This document shows, piece by piece, positions 41,896-50,555 of a stretch of DNA of 64,000 nt. The DNA is from Pseudomonas sp. GM78 (lineage in GTDB: Bacteria > Pseudomonadota > Gammaproteobacteria > Pseudomonadales > Pseudomonadaceae). The stretch's first letter is position 1. Every line of letters starts with the position of its first letter. The position numbers and the translations under genes are program-made. The stretch covers positions 1 through 64,000 of the forward strand of contig NZ_AKJF01000076.1 in the NCBI RefSeq assembly GCF_000282475.1, in the 5' to 3' direction. Below the pieces are notes generated by a model. That model worked only from the letters and a program-made list of their open reading frames with translations, made no database searches and was not told the origin of the DNA.

Positions 41896-42975
41896 TCAGC
41901 CCTGCAGCACCAATGGATCCTCTGAAACAACGATAGGGGAAGAAAATTTTGACAGCCCGAAAACACGAACCAAGACCCGTCTGTTGTCTTTGATGAAATC
42001 GCGACAGTGCAGAGCCCGGGTGTTATTGATGGCCATGGCCGATTCCTGGGTCAGCGCGTATTCGGCCGGAGTTGCTTCATCCACACCTTGGCAAAGGGCG
42101 CTGTAAGCCGTTTTCACAAAGGTCGAGGCGTTGTCATTGACCGAAAAACGATAGGAGTTAAAGCGGGCTGCGAACCCTACCTTGTCGTCGAACTCCAGAA
42201 CCGAAACGTTGCGGCCATCTTCCCCTTTGCCACTGACAAAGGAATCGCTGCGAGTGAACTGGAAGTTGCCCGTTGTCAGTGCGAGGCAGTTGGTGACGCC
42301 AATTTTTTCGAGTATGGGAGGTAGTGGAATGATTCGCGTAGGCTCCAGGCTCGGGTTCCACAAGGCAGAAAGTATGAGCGACGATGGAGAGGGCGAGTGC
42401 CCGTCTTTCGCGTTCACGGCGCACCAGTAAGGCGCCTCTGTATGCGGGCCAAGCGCAAGGCCGGAATGAGAGCTCAACTCTTTTATTTCTGGCTCTGCAT
42501 TGATCTTGATGAGTCCGCCACCTTTGAAGTTGGCCACTAATCGAACCAGTTTTCCTTCGTTGTCCATGTCATAAGCAAAGGCAGTGTTATCAACCAGCTT
42601 CAACAAGATCTGATTGCGGGCGGCGAGACAAAGGACGTCGTAACGATTTTCCAGGGATGCCAGGTCTGGCAGTTCATTTGGAGGGCTGACATCGGTGATT
42701 TTTTGCAACCCTTCAAAAATCAACACGGAAACGAGACCATCGGAATAGGCGCCCAACAGATCGCATTGATGTTGCGAAAACGAAAACTTTAATTCGGTGG
42801 TTGCCAGAGACGCTTTGGACTTGGCTCCTGGTGCCTGCGGCCCGCCGATGGCGGCCAGTTCTTCGACGAGCCTGTGAAGTAGTGCTGACTGCTGAATATC
42901 GAAGTTGAAGGTTCTGATTTCTTGTTCAGTAACTATCTTGGCGGTTTCGACATCTGTTTCGATGGCGTGGGTCAT
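41896..42975 (-). CDS. Clavaminate-synthase-like Fe(II)/2-oxoglutarate oxygenase
   Basis: 359 residues, the length of VioC-type amino-acid hydroxylases. The Fe(II) site reads H178-T-E180 (GPHTEAPYWC) with the distal H323 (NNTRALHCRDF), and R337 in VLVRVFG is placed to bind 2-oxoglutarate. The double-stranded beta helix is flanked by an N-terminal helical part. Arginine- and asparagine-hydroxylases share this HxE form. The substrate is unknown: no peptide synthetase or ligase is near. It is divergent from the aldehyde dehydrogenase and lies next to the broken TSUP transporter on the same strand. Confidence 0.75.
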   Translation of the reverse strand: MTHAIETDVETAKIVTEQEIRTFNFDIQQSALLHRLVEELAAIGGPQAPGAKSKASLATTELKFSFSQHQCDLLGAYSDGLVSVLIFEGLQKITDVSPPNELPDLASLENRYDVLCLAARNQILLKLVDNTAFAYDMDNEGKLVRLVANFKGGGLIKINAEPEIKELSSHSGLALGPHTEAPYWCAVNAKDGHSPSPSSLILSALWNPSLEPTRIIPLPPILEKIGVTNCLALTTGNFQFTRSDSFVSGKGEDGRNVSVLEFDDKVGFAARFNSYRFSVNDNASTFVKTAYSALCQGVDEATPAEYALTQESAMAINNTRALHCRDFIKDNRRVLVRVFGLSKFSSPIVVSEDPLVLQG

Positions 42976-43216
42976 TGTCTACATCTCGGTTGAGTATCTG
43001 CTCCCGGTTTACGGCAGCTACTCTTCCGATTCTGCTCAACTCCATGATCAGCGTATGTCATCCATTTCCGTTAAAGCGTACGGAGTCTTCCGACAGGCAC
43101 GTGAGACGGGTCCAGCCTCTCGACACTACCCAGTTTTTTCTTGGGAACCGAGCACATTTTTACTATTTTTCCTCGCCGCGAGAGTAGAGCACCATCCTGC
43201 GAAACCAATAAAAACT

Positions 43217-43232
43217 GACCGTATCGGCGGTC
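43217..43232. promoter_or_regulatory. Dyad GACCG-N6-CGGTC before the aldehyde dehydrogenase
   Basis: GACCG and CGGTC around six bases, ending just before the ribosome site of the gene at 43249. Possible operator. Confidence 0.35.
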
Positions 43233-43248
43233 GGCATGGGAGTAGCGT

Positions 43249-44739
43249 GTGCTCGATCTCAACTACTGGCAGCAGCGGGCTGCCCGCCAAACATTCATTG
43301 AAAATGCCTTGATCGAAGGGCAGCAGGTCGCGTGCGCCTCGGGTGCGACGTTCGAGGTGATCAATCCGGCGACCAACCAGCGGCTGGCCTGTGTCGCCGC
43401 ATGCGGCGAGGAGGAAGTGATCCTTGCGGTGCGTTCGGCTCGCCGGGCGTTCGAAGAGGGGGAGTGGGCCCGCATGGCCCCTGTCGAGCGCAAGAAGATC
43501 CTGATCAAGCTGTCCGAGCTTCTCCTGGCCAACCGCGAGGAGCTGGCGCTGCTCGACTCGCTGAGCATGGGCAAGCCGGTCATGGATGCCTACAACATCG
43601 ATGTGCCTGGCGCGGCCAGTGTGTTCGCCTGGTACGGTGAAGCCCTGGACAAAGTCTACGACCAGGTCGCGCCTACCGCGCGCAATGCCCTCGCCACCAT
43701 CACTCGCGAGGCCTTGGGAGTGGTTGCCGCCGTGGTGCCCTGGAATTTCCCGCTGGACATGGCGGCCTGGAAGCTCGCCCCGGCATTGGCCGCCGGTAAT
43801 AGCGTGGTTCTCAAGCCCGCCGAGCAGTCGCCATTCTCTGCCTTGCGCCTGGGTCAACTGGCGCTCGAAGCCGGTATTCCGAAAGGGGTATTGAATGTTG
43901 TCCCGGGCCTGGGCGAAAGCGCCGGCAAGGCCCTGGGGCTGCATCCGGATGTGGACTGCCTGGTGTTCACCGGCTCGACCCAGGTCGGCAAGTACTTCAT
44001 GCAGTACTCGGCGCAGTCCAACCTCAAGCAGGTCTGGCTGGAGTGCGGCGGCAAGAGCCCGAACCTGGTCTTCGAAGATTGCCAGGACCTGGATCTGGCT
44101 GCGGAAAAAGCCGCGTTCGGCATTTTCTTCAACCAGGGCGAGGTCTGCTCGGCCAACTCCCGGCTCTACGTGCAACGGTCTATCCACGATGAGTTCGTCG
44201 AGCGCATGATCGCCAAGGCTCGGGACTGGATGCCCGGTGATCCGCTGAACCCTGAAAGCAGGGCTGGTGCGATCGTGGACAGCGAGCAAGCTGCCCGCAT
44301 CATGCAGGCGATCGAGCAAGCACGGGGTGAAGGCGCGAAGCTCCTGGCAGGCGGCGACAGCGTGACGATCAATGGCTCTTCGAACTTCATCCAGCCGACG
44401 ATTTTCGCTGGCGTGGATAAAAATATGCGCCTGGCGCGAGATGAGATTTTCGGTCCAGTGTTAGCCATCAGTGCCTTCGACTCCGAAGAGGAGGCTATCC
44501 AGTTGGCCAACGACAGCATCTACGGTCTCGCCGCGTCAGTCTGGAGCGATGACCTGAACCGCGCTCATCGTGTGGCCCGGGCATTGAAGGCCGGGACTGT
44601 CTCGGTCAACACCACGGATGCACTGGATGTCGCCATTCCTTTCGGTGGTGGCAAGCAGTCCGGCTTCGGGCGCGACCTTTCCCTGCATGCGTTCGACAAG
44701 TATACGCAACTTAAAACCACCTGGTTCCAGCTCCGTTAA
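43249..44739 (+). CDS. PuuC-like aldehyde dehydrogenase
   Basis: 496 residues from a GTG with GGGAG nine bases upstream. E265 (WLECGGKSPN) and nucleophile C300 (FNQGEVCSA) are in place, and NAD-binding FTGSTQVGK is present. Closest by pattern are gamma-glutamyl-gamma-aminobutyraldehyde and aminobutyraldehyde dehydrogenases (PuuC/KauB), which oxidise aldehydes made from diamines. The downstream aminotransferase could supply the aldehyde. A terminator follows at 44789, so it is transcribed separately from the regulator. Confidence 0.88.
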   Translation: MLDLNYWQQRAARQTFIENALIEGQQVACASGATFEVINPATNQRLACVAACGEEEVILAVRSARRAFEEGEWARMAPVERKKILIKLSELLLANREELALLDSLSMGKPVMDAYNIDVPGAASVFAWYGEALDKVYDQVAPTARNALATITREALGVVAAVVPWNFPLDMAAWKLAPALAAGNSVVLKPAEQSPFSALRLGQLALEAGIPKGVLNVVPGLGESAGKALGLHPDVDCLVFTGSTQVGKYFMQYSAQSNLKQVWLECGGKSPNLVFEDCQDLDLAAEKAAFGIFFNQGEVCSANSRLYVQRSIHDEFVERMIAKARDWMPGDPLNPESRAGAIVDSEQAARIMQAIEQARGEGAKLLAGGDSVTINGSSNFIQPTIFAGVDKNMRLARDEIFGPVLAISAFDSEEEAIQLANDSIYGLAASVWSDDLNRAHRVARALKAGTVSVNTTDALDVAIPFGGGKQSGFGRDLSLHAFDKYTQLKTTWFQLR

Positions 44740-44788
44740 CGTCGCTTCCGTCGGCCACGTCGCAAGGCGTGGCAGGGAAAAACCATCT

Positions 44789-44818
44789 GCACGCACTCCC
44801 CGGAGTGGCGTGCTTTTC
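44789..44818 (+). terminator. Terminator after the aldehyde dehydrogenase
   Basis: GCACGCACTCC / GGAGTGGCGTGC hairpin with one bulged base, then TTTTCC. Confidence 0.75.
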
Positions 44819-44865
44819 CTGCTTGTGGGGCAGCTGGGGCGATCATCCGACACCCTTTGGTCGAC

Positions 44866-44881
44866 TCACCCTAACGGGTGA
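44866..44881. promoter_or_regulatory. Palindrome TCACCC-TAAC-GGGTGA before the LuxR-type gene
   Basis: Perfect six-base arms about 95-110 bases upstream of the regulator start. A site for autoregulation is plausible; I did not find a second copy upstream of the other genes of the module. Confidence 0.45.
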
Positions 44882-44975
44882 TATCGGCACTTTTGCGAGC
44901 GTGGGAACATCATTTCAACCCCGGCACCAGTAAACCTTGTGTCGCTCCCAACCGTTCTTTTGGCGAGTCTTTGAA

Positions 44976-45815
44976 GTGGAAAACGACCGGTTTGTTTCTG
45001 CGCAATGGTTCGAACAGATGGCCAAGGTGACCGAGAGTATCGGTCAACCGGGATTCACCGCGACGCTGTTCGAAACCCTGGGCTGTATCTGGCCCATCCA
45101 GGCGACGACGCTGTACCAGTATCCGCATGGCGGCATGCCCAGCGCGCTGTTCGAGCTTGATGGGCCGTGGCTGCCGCAAGGCAATGTGCGCCAGTACCTG
45201 TCCGGGTTCTATCTGCTCGACCCGTTCTACGGTGCCTGTGTGGAAGGTTTCAGCTCCGGTTGCTACGACCTCGCCGAGGTCGCTCCCGACCACTTCGAAC
45301 TTAGCGAGTACTACCAGTCGTTCTATCGGCACTCGCACCTGCAGGATGAATTGAACTACATCCTGCAGTTGTCTCCCGGGCTGAGCCTAGCGGTCTCACT
45401 GGCGTTCACGGAAAAACTGGACGCCGCCACGACACAGCAGTTCAAGTGCATCGCCCCCTGGGTCCTGACCTTGCTGAAAAAGCATTTTGTCGGCCTGGAC
45501 ACGCGCGGCGTCCGCTTCGAAAACCTGCTGGAGCAGCGCATCCACTCGGCACTGGATAACTTCGGCTCGTCGATCCTGACCGAGCGCGAATGCCGAATCG
45601 CCCAACTGATCCTGCGTGGCCATTCGACCCGCTCCCTGGCCGAGCGCCTCGGGGTTTCGGAGGACACCATCAAGTCTCACCGCAAGAACGTCTACTGCAA
45701 GCTCGATATCGGCACGCAATCGGAGTTGTTCTCACTGTTCATCGATTCGTTGGCCGAAGCCCAGGGCGTGCTCAGCAAAGACCCGCTTGAAAGCTACATG
45801 AGCAAGAGCCGCTGA
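44976..45815 (+). CDS. LuxR-type transcriptional regulator
   Basis: 279 residues from the GTG at 44976 (a TTG at 44937 would add 13 residues; ribosome sites are weak for both). C-terminal GerE-type HTH: ILTERECRIAQLILRGHSTRSLAERLGVSEDTIKSHRKNVYCKL. The N-terminal domain (to about residue 190) is an effector-binding-like region not matching acyl-homoserine-lactone receptors that I can recognise. Position between the aldehyde dehydrogenase and aminotransferase genes makes it the likely controller of the amine module; the effector may be an amine or aldehyde intermediate. Confidence 0.82.
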   Translation: MENDRFVSAQWFEQMAKVTESIGQPGFTATLFETLGCIWPIQATTLYQYPHGGMPSALFELDGPWLPQGNVRQYLSGFYLLDPFYGACVEGFSSGCYDLAEVAPDHFELSEYYQSFYRHSHLQDELNYILQLSPGLSLAVSLAFTEKLDAATTQQFKCIAPWVLTLLKKHFVGLDTRGVRFENLLEQRIHSALDNFGSSILTERECRIAQLILRGHSTRSLAERLGVSEDTIKSHRKNVYCKLDIGTQSELFSLFIDSLAEAQGVLSKDPLESYMSKSR

Positions 45816-45863
45816 GCGGACTTGCTACCCCTCGCGTGACTACCAACAAAAGAGAAAAAAGCC

Positions 45864-47246
45864 ATGAATGCACCCTTCGAACCGAAACGGCAGACTCAGG
45901 ATTATCAGAAGTCCGATGCAGCCCACCATATCCACGCGTTCGTGGATCAAAAGGCGCTCAATGCCGAAGGTCCTCGAGTGATGGTACGCGGCGAGAGACT
46001 GTATCTCTGGGACAACGACGACAAGCGTTACCTGGACGGCATGTCGGGGCTGTGGTGCACCCAGCTCGGCTATGGTCGCAAGGACCTGACCGCCGCGGCT
46101 GCTGCGCAGATGGACCAGTTGCCGTACTACAACATGTTCTTCCACACCACCCACCCAGCGGTGATCGAGCTGTCCGAGTTGCTGTTCAGCCTCCTGCCGG
46201 GCCACTACAGCCACGTCATCTACACCAACTCCGGCTCCGAAGCGAACGAGGTGCTGATCCGTACCGTTCGCCGTTACTGGCAGGTCGTCGGCAAGCCACA
46301 GAAGAAGATCATGATCGGCCGCTGGAACGGCTATCACGGCTCGACCCTGGCGGCCACTGCGCTGGGCGGGATGAAGTTCATGCACGAGATGGGCGGCCCC
46401 ATTCCGGACGTCGCGCACATCGATGAGCCTTACTGGTTTGCCCAGGGTGGCGAGCTGACCCCGGCCGAGTTCGGTCGTCGCTGTGCCTTGCAGCTGGAAG
46501 AGAAGATTCTTGAACTGGGCGCCGAAAATGTCGCGGGCTTTATCGCCGAGCCTTTCCAGGGCGCTGGCGGCATGATTTTCCCGCCTGAGAGCTACTGGCC
46601 GGAAATCCAGCGCATCTGCCGCCAATACGATGTGCTGCTGTGTGCCGATGAAGTGATCGGCGGCTTCGGTCGCACGGGCGAGTGGTTCGCCCACCAGTAC
46701 TTCGGTTTCGAGCCGGACACCCTGTCGATTGCCAAAGGCCTGACCTCCGGTTACGTGCCGATGGGTGGCCTGGTGCTGGGCAAGCGCATTGCCGATGCGC
46801 TGGTGGAGCAGGGCGGCGTCTTCGCCCACGGCCTGACTTATTCCGGACACCCGGTAGCGGCCGCGGTGGCGCTCGCCAACCTCAAGGCACTGCGTGATGA
46901 AGGCATCGTGCGCCAGGTGAAAGAGGATACCGGGCCGTACTTGCAGCAGATTCTGCGCGAGGTGTTCGGCAACCACCCAATGATCGGCGAGATCCAGGGC
47001 GCGGGCCTGGTCGCGGCCTTGCAGTTCGCCGAGGACAAGACTACGCGCAAGCGCTTCGCCAACGAAAATGACCTGGCCTGGCAATGCCGCACCTTTGGTT
47101 TCGAAGAGGGCGTGATCATTCGCTCGACCCTGGGCCGCATGATCATGGCGCCGGCACTTGTGGCAACGCGTGCCGAGCTGGACGAGCTGGTTGAAAAGAC
47201 CCGCATCGCGGTCGACCGCACTGCACGGCTCGCGGGAAAGCTCTGA
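45864..47246 (+). CDS. SpuC-like class III aminotransferase (putrescine/amine:pyruvate)
   Basis: 460 residues. D262 (ADEVIGGFGRTGEWF) and PLP Lys K291 (SIAKGLTSGYVPMGG) are present; GRWNGYHGSTLAA and THGLTYSGHPVAAA-type segments match SpuC of Pseudomonas, a putrescine-pyruvate aminotransferase. It is close to several omega-amino transaminases, so the amine could be different. Expected reaction: amine plus pyruvate gives aldehyde plus alanine. The aldehyde is then oxidised by the dehydrogenase at 43249. AAAAGAG region precedes the ATG. Confidence 0.9.
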   Translation: MNAPFEPKRQTQDYQKSDAAHHIHAFVDQKALNAEGPRVMVRGERLYLWDNDDKRYLDGMSGLWCTQLGYGRKDLTAAAAAQMDQLPYYNMFFHTTHPAVIELSELLFSLLPGHYSHVIYTNSGSEANEVLIRTVRRYWQVVGKPQKKIMIGRWNGYHGSTLAATALGGMKFMHEMGGPIPDVAHIDEPYWFAQGGELTPAEFGRRCALQLEEKILELGAENVAGFIAEPFQGAGGMIFPPESYWPEIQRICRQYDVLLCADEVIGGFGRTGEWFAHQYFGFEPDTLSIAKGLTSGYVPMGGLVLGKRIADALVEQGGVFAHGLTYSGHPVAAAVALANLKALRDEGIVRQVKEDTGPYLQQILREVFGNHPMIGEIQGAGLVAALQFAEDKTTRKRFANENDLAWQCRTFGFEEGVIIRSTLGRMIMAPALVATRAELDELVEKTRIAVDRTARLAGKL

Positions 47247-47429
47247 AGTCATCTGTGGGCCAACCCATGCACGGGGTGGTGATCGACAGCGTTTCATCGC
47301 CCTGCATGCATATCGATTGAACTGAGGCTGCCGGAAATCGGGCAGCCCACCCTTCAGCAGATCATTCACTAACGGTATCCGTTCTTCGGAAATCGCAGCG
47401 TCCTGCATTCAAATTTTTAGGAGTCAGCA

Positions 47430-48803
47430 ATGATTACAACAACAAGCGTGGCCGATACTCCTTCCCATCATTCCCCGGCGGATTCGCCTGGCAAGTTTCG
47501 ACAATCCCTCGGGCTTACCGGGCTGGTCCTCTTCGGTCTGGCATACATGGTCCCGCTGGCGGTGTTCACCACCTATGGCCTGGTGACCCAGATGACCAAG
47601 GGTCACCTGCCTACCGCCTACCTGCTGACCCTCGCCGCCATGCTGCTGACCGCCTACAGCTACGGACGCATGGTGCAGGCGCATCCGTATTCGGGATCGG
47701 TGTATTCCTATACGCGAAAGGCCTTCGGTACCTACTTCGGCTTTATGGCCGGCTGGACCTTATTGCTGGACTATATCTTCCTGCCGCTGCTCAGTTATCT
47801 GCTGATCGGCATCTACATGTCTGAGTACTTCCCCGCGGTTCCCGCTGCGGTGTGGGTGGTCGGCTCCATTGCGCTGGTGACCTTCCTCAACCTGATCGGT
47901 ATCGAATCCATCACCCGGGTCAACTTGCTGCTCGTGGTTGTCCAGTTGGTCTTCATCGTGGTGTTCGTTGCCTTGTCGATCCACAACCTGGGGGATCAGT
48001 CTGAGCCGGTTTCGCTGCTCGCACCTTTCCACCATGAGGGCTTCAGCGTCCCGCTGATCATGACCGGCGCGGCGGTCCTCTGCCTGTCCTTCCTCGGCTT
48101 CGACGCTGTGTCGACCATGGCTGAGGAGACACCCAACCCGCGGCGCCTCATCCCCCTCGCCATCATGGTGGTGAGCCTGCTCGGTGGCCTGCTGTTTGTG
48201 CTCGTTTCGTATTTCGCGCAAATGGTTTATCCGGAATGGAACACCTTTGCCGACCCGGACTCTGCGTCGCTGGACGTCATGCGCCGCGTGGGGGGTGAAT
48301 TGCTGGTGACCGCCTTTACCGCCACCTACGTGGCCGGATGTTTTGCCTCGGCGATGGTCTCCCAGGCCAGCGTCTCCCGGGTGCTGTTCGCCATGGGCCG
48401 CGACGGCGCGCTGCCCCGTGTGTTCGGCAGGCTGGTCTCTAAGAAGCGGGTGCCGGCCACCGCGATCATGCTGGTCAGTCTGTTCTCGCTAATTGCGCTG
48501 TTCATCACCCTGGATACCGTTGCCAACATGATCAGCTTCGGTGCGCTCTTCGCGTTCTCGGCGGTGAACCTGGCAGTCATCAAGCATTACCTGGTCGACC
48601 AGAAGCTGCGCGGCCTGCGCAATGGCCTGATCTACGGTGCGGTACCGGCCCTGGGGTTCCTCAGCACAATCTGGCTGTGGACTAGCCTGTCCAGCATGTC
48701 ATTCATGATTGGCCTGTGCTGGATGGGCCTGGGGCTCGTATGTTTGCTGGGCGTTACCCGTGGGTTTCGAATGAAGCTGCCGGAGTTGCAGATGGCGGAG
48801 TGA
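47430..48803 (+). CDS. PuuP/PlaP-like APC-family amine importer
   Basis: 457 residues, about twelve TMs. LGLTGLVLFGLAYMVPLAVFTTYGLV, LSFLGFDAVSTMAEETPNPRRLIP and the ending follow E. coli PuuP/PlaP, proton-driven putrescine importers. AGGAG-type ribosome site precedes the ATG. The upstream 183-base spacer has no gene. Import of the amine used by the adjacent aminotransferase is the natural reading; other amines or amino acids are possible. Confidence 0.88.
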   Translation: MITTTSVADTPSHHSPADSPGKFRQSLGLTGLVLFGLAYMVPLAVFTTYGLVTQMTKGHLPTAYLLTLAAMLLTAYSYGRMVQAHPYSGSVYSYTRKAFGTYFGFMAGWTLLLDYIFLPLLSYLLIGIYMSEYFPAVPAAVWVVGSIALVTFLNLIGIESITRVNLLLVVVQLVFIVVFVALSIHNLGDQSEPVSLLAPFHHEGFSVPLIMTGAAVLCLSFLGFDAVSTMAEETPNPRRLIPLAIMVVSLLGGLLFVLVSYFAQMVYPEWNTFADPDSASLDVMRRVGGELLVTAFTATYVAGCFASAMVSQASVSRVLFAMGRDGALPRVFGRLVSKKRVPATAIMLVSLFSLIALFITLDTVANMISFGALFAFSAVNLAVIKHYLVDQKLRGLRNGLIYGAVPALGFLSTIWLWTSLSSMSFMIGLCWMGLGLVCLLGVTRGFRMKLPELQMAE

Positions 48804-48970
48804 TCAGTGGTATGACACTGCGCAGCGTTTCCGGCCGCTGAGGCGGGGACGCCCCCTGTGATCGCCCACCAGGCTTTCACGGGGGGCTTATCGCGGGCAA
48901 GCAGATTTCCAGATCGAGCGGGATCTGCTCACATGGGTTTGGGCTTGGAAGGGAACGAAGCGTAGAAAGC

Positions 48971-48998
48971 AAAAAACCCGCACTAGGCGGGTTTTTTG
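48971..48998 (-). terminator. Terminator near the 3' end of tRNA-Phe
   Basis: AAAAAACCCG / CGGGTTTTTT hairpin, symmetric; about 42 bases beyond the tRNA 3' end. It can also end transcripts from the importer gene. Confidence 0.8.
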
Positions 48999-49039
48999 TG
49001 TGCTTTCAGGTGTGCTTGGCATCACCTGAAAACGAAAGG

Positions 49040-49115
49040 TGGTGCCCAGAGACGGAATCGAACCGCCGACACGGGGATTTTCAATCCCCTGCTCTACCGA
49101 CTGAGCTATCTGGGC
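49040..49115 (-). tRNA. tRNA-Phe (anticodon GAA)
   Basis: 76 bases with encoded CCA. Acceptor GCCCAGA pairs with TCTGGGC; anticodon stem GGGGA/TCCCC encloses TTGAAAA with anticodon GAA; T arm GGCGGTTCGATTCCGTC. Confidence 0.97.
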
Positions 49116-49125
49116 AACGGGGCGC

Positions 49126-49154
49126 ATTAAACGGGTTTTTCAGGGGGTCGTCAA
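49126..49154 (-). promoter_or_regulatory. Promoter of tRNA-Phe
   Basis: On the minus strand TTGACG (49154-49149), 17 bases, TTTAAT (49131-49126), about ten bases before the tRNA 5' end. Confidence 0.75.
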
Positions 49155-49218
49155 GCAAGTTATCAAAAAAAATTTAATTATTACCGTCGCTTACGATCCG
49201 ACCCCCGATTTTACGGGC

Positions 49219-49491
49219 TTACTCGGCAGGCGGCACGTAGCCTTCGGCCTTGGCGTAATCCTCGCCGGAGAAGTACTTGTCCATCTCGCCCTGAAGATAT
49301 TTACGGTCTTCGGCGTTCATCATGTTCAAGCGCTTTTCGTTGATCAGCAGGGTCTGGTGTTTTTGCCAGTCGGCCCAGGCCTTGGCCGAGACGTGGTCAA
49401 AAATGTCCTGGCCTTTGGCGCCCGGGAATGGAGCGCGCTCCAGGGCGGGCAATTCTTCTTTGTACTTGCGGCACATGATGGTGCGGGTCAT
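49219..49491 (-). CDS. yggX: YggX, Fe(2+)-trafficking / oxidative-damage protection protein
   Basis: 90 residues, the normal length. [23 protein letters not shown] with the single conserved Cys near residue 7, then [23 protein letters not shown] is the family pattern. It protects iron-sulfur proteins in the cytoplasm. Its start overlaps the mutY stop (ATGA, 49488-49491), the usual mutY-yggX pairing; MutY itself carries an iron-sulfur cluster. Confidence 0.96.
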   Translation of the reverse strand: MTRTIMCRKYKEELPALERAPFPGAKGQDIFDHVSAKAWADWQKHQTLLINEKRLNMMNAEDRKYLQGEMDKYFSGEDYAKAEGYVPPAE

Positions 49492-50555
49492 GACGACTCT
49501 CCTGCGTTCAATACGGCGGCCGCGCGTTCGAGCAAGGTCTTGACCGGGGCGGCAAGGCCCAGGCGCGGCGGGGTGGCGAGGTTATACCAGAGCCAGTCGG
49601 CCTCGGCCACGTGATGGCCAGCCTCCTGGACCTGAACCAGCCAGGGTTCGATGGATAACTGGAAATGGCTGAAGGTGTGCACCAGGCTCGGCAGTGCCTG
49701 CGGGTTGCCCAGCGCCAGCGAGTGCTGCGAGGCGAGGTGTTGCAGGTCGTCGAGGTCATCGAGTTCCGGCAAGCTCCATAAACCGCCCCAAAGGCCCGTG
49801 GAAGGGCGGCGATAAAGCAGGATCGCACCTTCTGCATTGGCGAGCATCGGCATGAGCGTGCGCTTCTGAGGGATGGCTTTGCGCGGCTTGGGAATCGGGT
49901 AGCGGGTTTCCAGGCCGAGCATGTGCGCTTCACAGCCCTTTTCCAGCGGGCAGAGCAGGCAGCTCGGCTTGCTGCGGGTGCAGAGCGTGGCGCCCAGGTC
50001 CATCATTGCCTGGGTGTAGGCGTTGACCCGATCGTGCGGGGTAAAACGCTCAGCGTTCGCCCAAAGCTGTTTGGCGACCTTCGGCTCGCCCGGGTATCCC
50101 TCTTGTGCGGTAAAGCGCGCCAGCACGCGCTTGACGTTGCCGTCGAGGATGGGCGCGCGCAGGCCCATGCTGATGCTGGCGATCGCGCCGGCCGTGGACA
50201 GGCCGATGCCGGGCAGGTCGGTGAGTTTTTCCACGTCCCGGGGAAACTCACCGCCGTACTGCTCGACGACGATCTTCGCGGTCTTCTGCAAATTGCGCGC
50301 GCGGGTGTAGTACCCCAGGCCCGTCCACAGGTGCAGCACTTCATCTTCGGGCGCCGCCGCCAGGGCTTCGACCGTCGGCAGTGAAGCCATGAACCGGTCG
50401 AAGTAATTCAGCACGGTGCTGACCTGGGTTTGCTGCAACATGATTTCCGAGACCCACACCCGATAGGGGGTGATGCCTTGTTGCCAGGGCAAATCGTGGC
50501 GGCCGTGGCGGTCGAACCAGTCCAGCACCGCCGTTGAAAACTGCTCGGCTTTCAT
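49488..50555 (-). CDS. mutY: A/G-specific adenine glycosylase MutY
   Basis: 355 residues from the ATG at 50553-50555. Catalytic Glu in [14 protein letters not shown], helix-hairpin-helix [14 protein letters not shown], catalytic Asp in MDLGATLC, and the 4Fe-4S ligands C-X6-C-X2-C-X5-C in [17 protein letters not shown]. The C-terminal Nudix-like domain recognises 8-oxoguanine. It removes adenine mispaired with 8-oxoG. The start overlaps the asmA stop by four bases and the stop overlaps yggX, so the three genes are coupled. Confidence 0.96.
   Translation of the reverse strand: MKAEQFSTAVLDWFDRHGRHDLPWQQGITPYRVWVSEIMLQQTQVSTVLNYFDRFMASLPTVEALAAAPEDEVLHLWTGLGYYTRARNLQKTAKIVVEQYGGEFPRDVEKLTDLPGIGLSTAGAIASISMGLRAPILDGNVKRVLARFTAQEGYPGEPKVAKQLWANAERFTPHDRVNAYTQAMMDLGATLCTRSKPSCLLCPLEKGCEAHMLGLETRYPIPKPRKAIPQKRTLMPMLANAEGAILLYRRPSTGLWGGLWSLPELDDLDDLQHLASQHSLALGNPQALPSLVHTFSHFQLSIEPWLVQVQEAGHHVAEADWLWYNLATPPRLGLAAPVKTLLERAAAVLNAGESS

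Noticed and set aside
44976-45815. Quorum-sensing receptor
   Set aside because: No luxI-type gene is adjacent and I could not match the N-terminal domain to the autoinducer-binding pattern; location points to amine catabolism.
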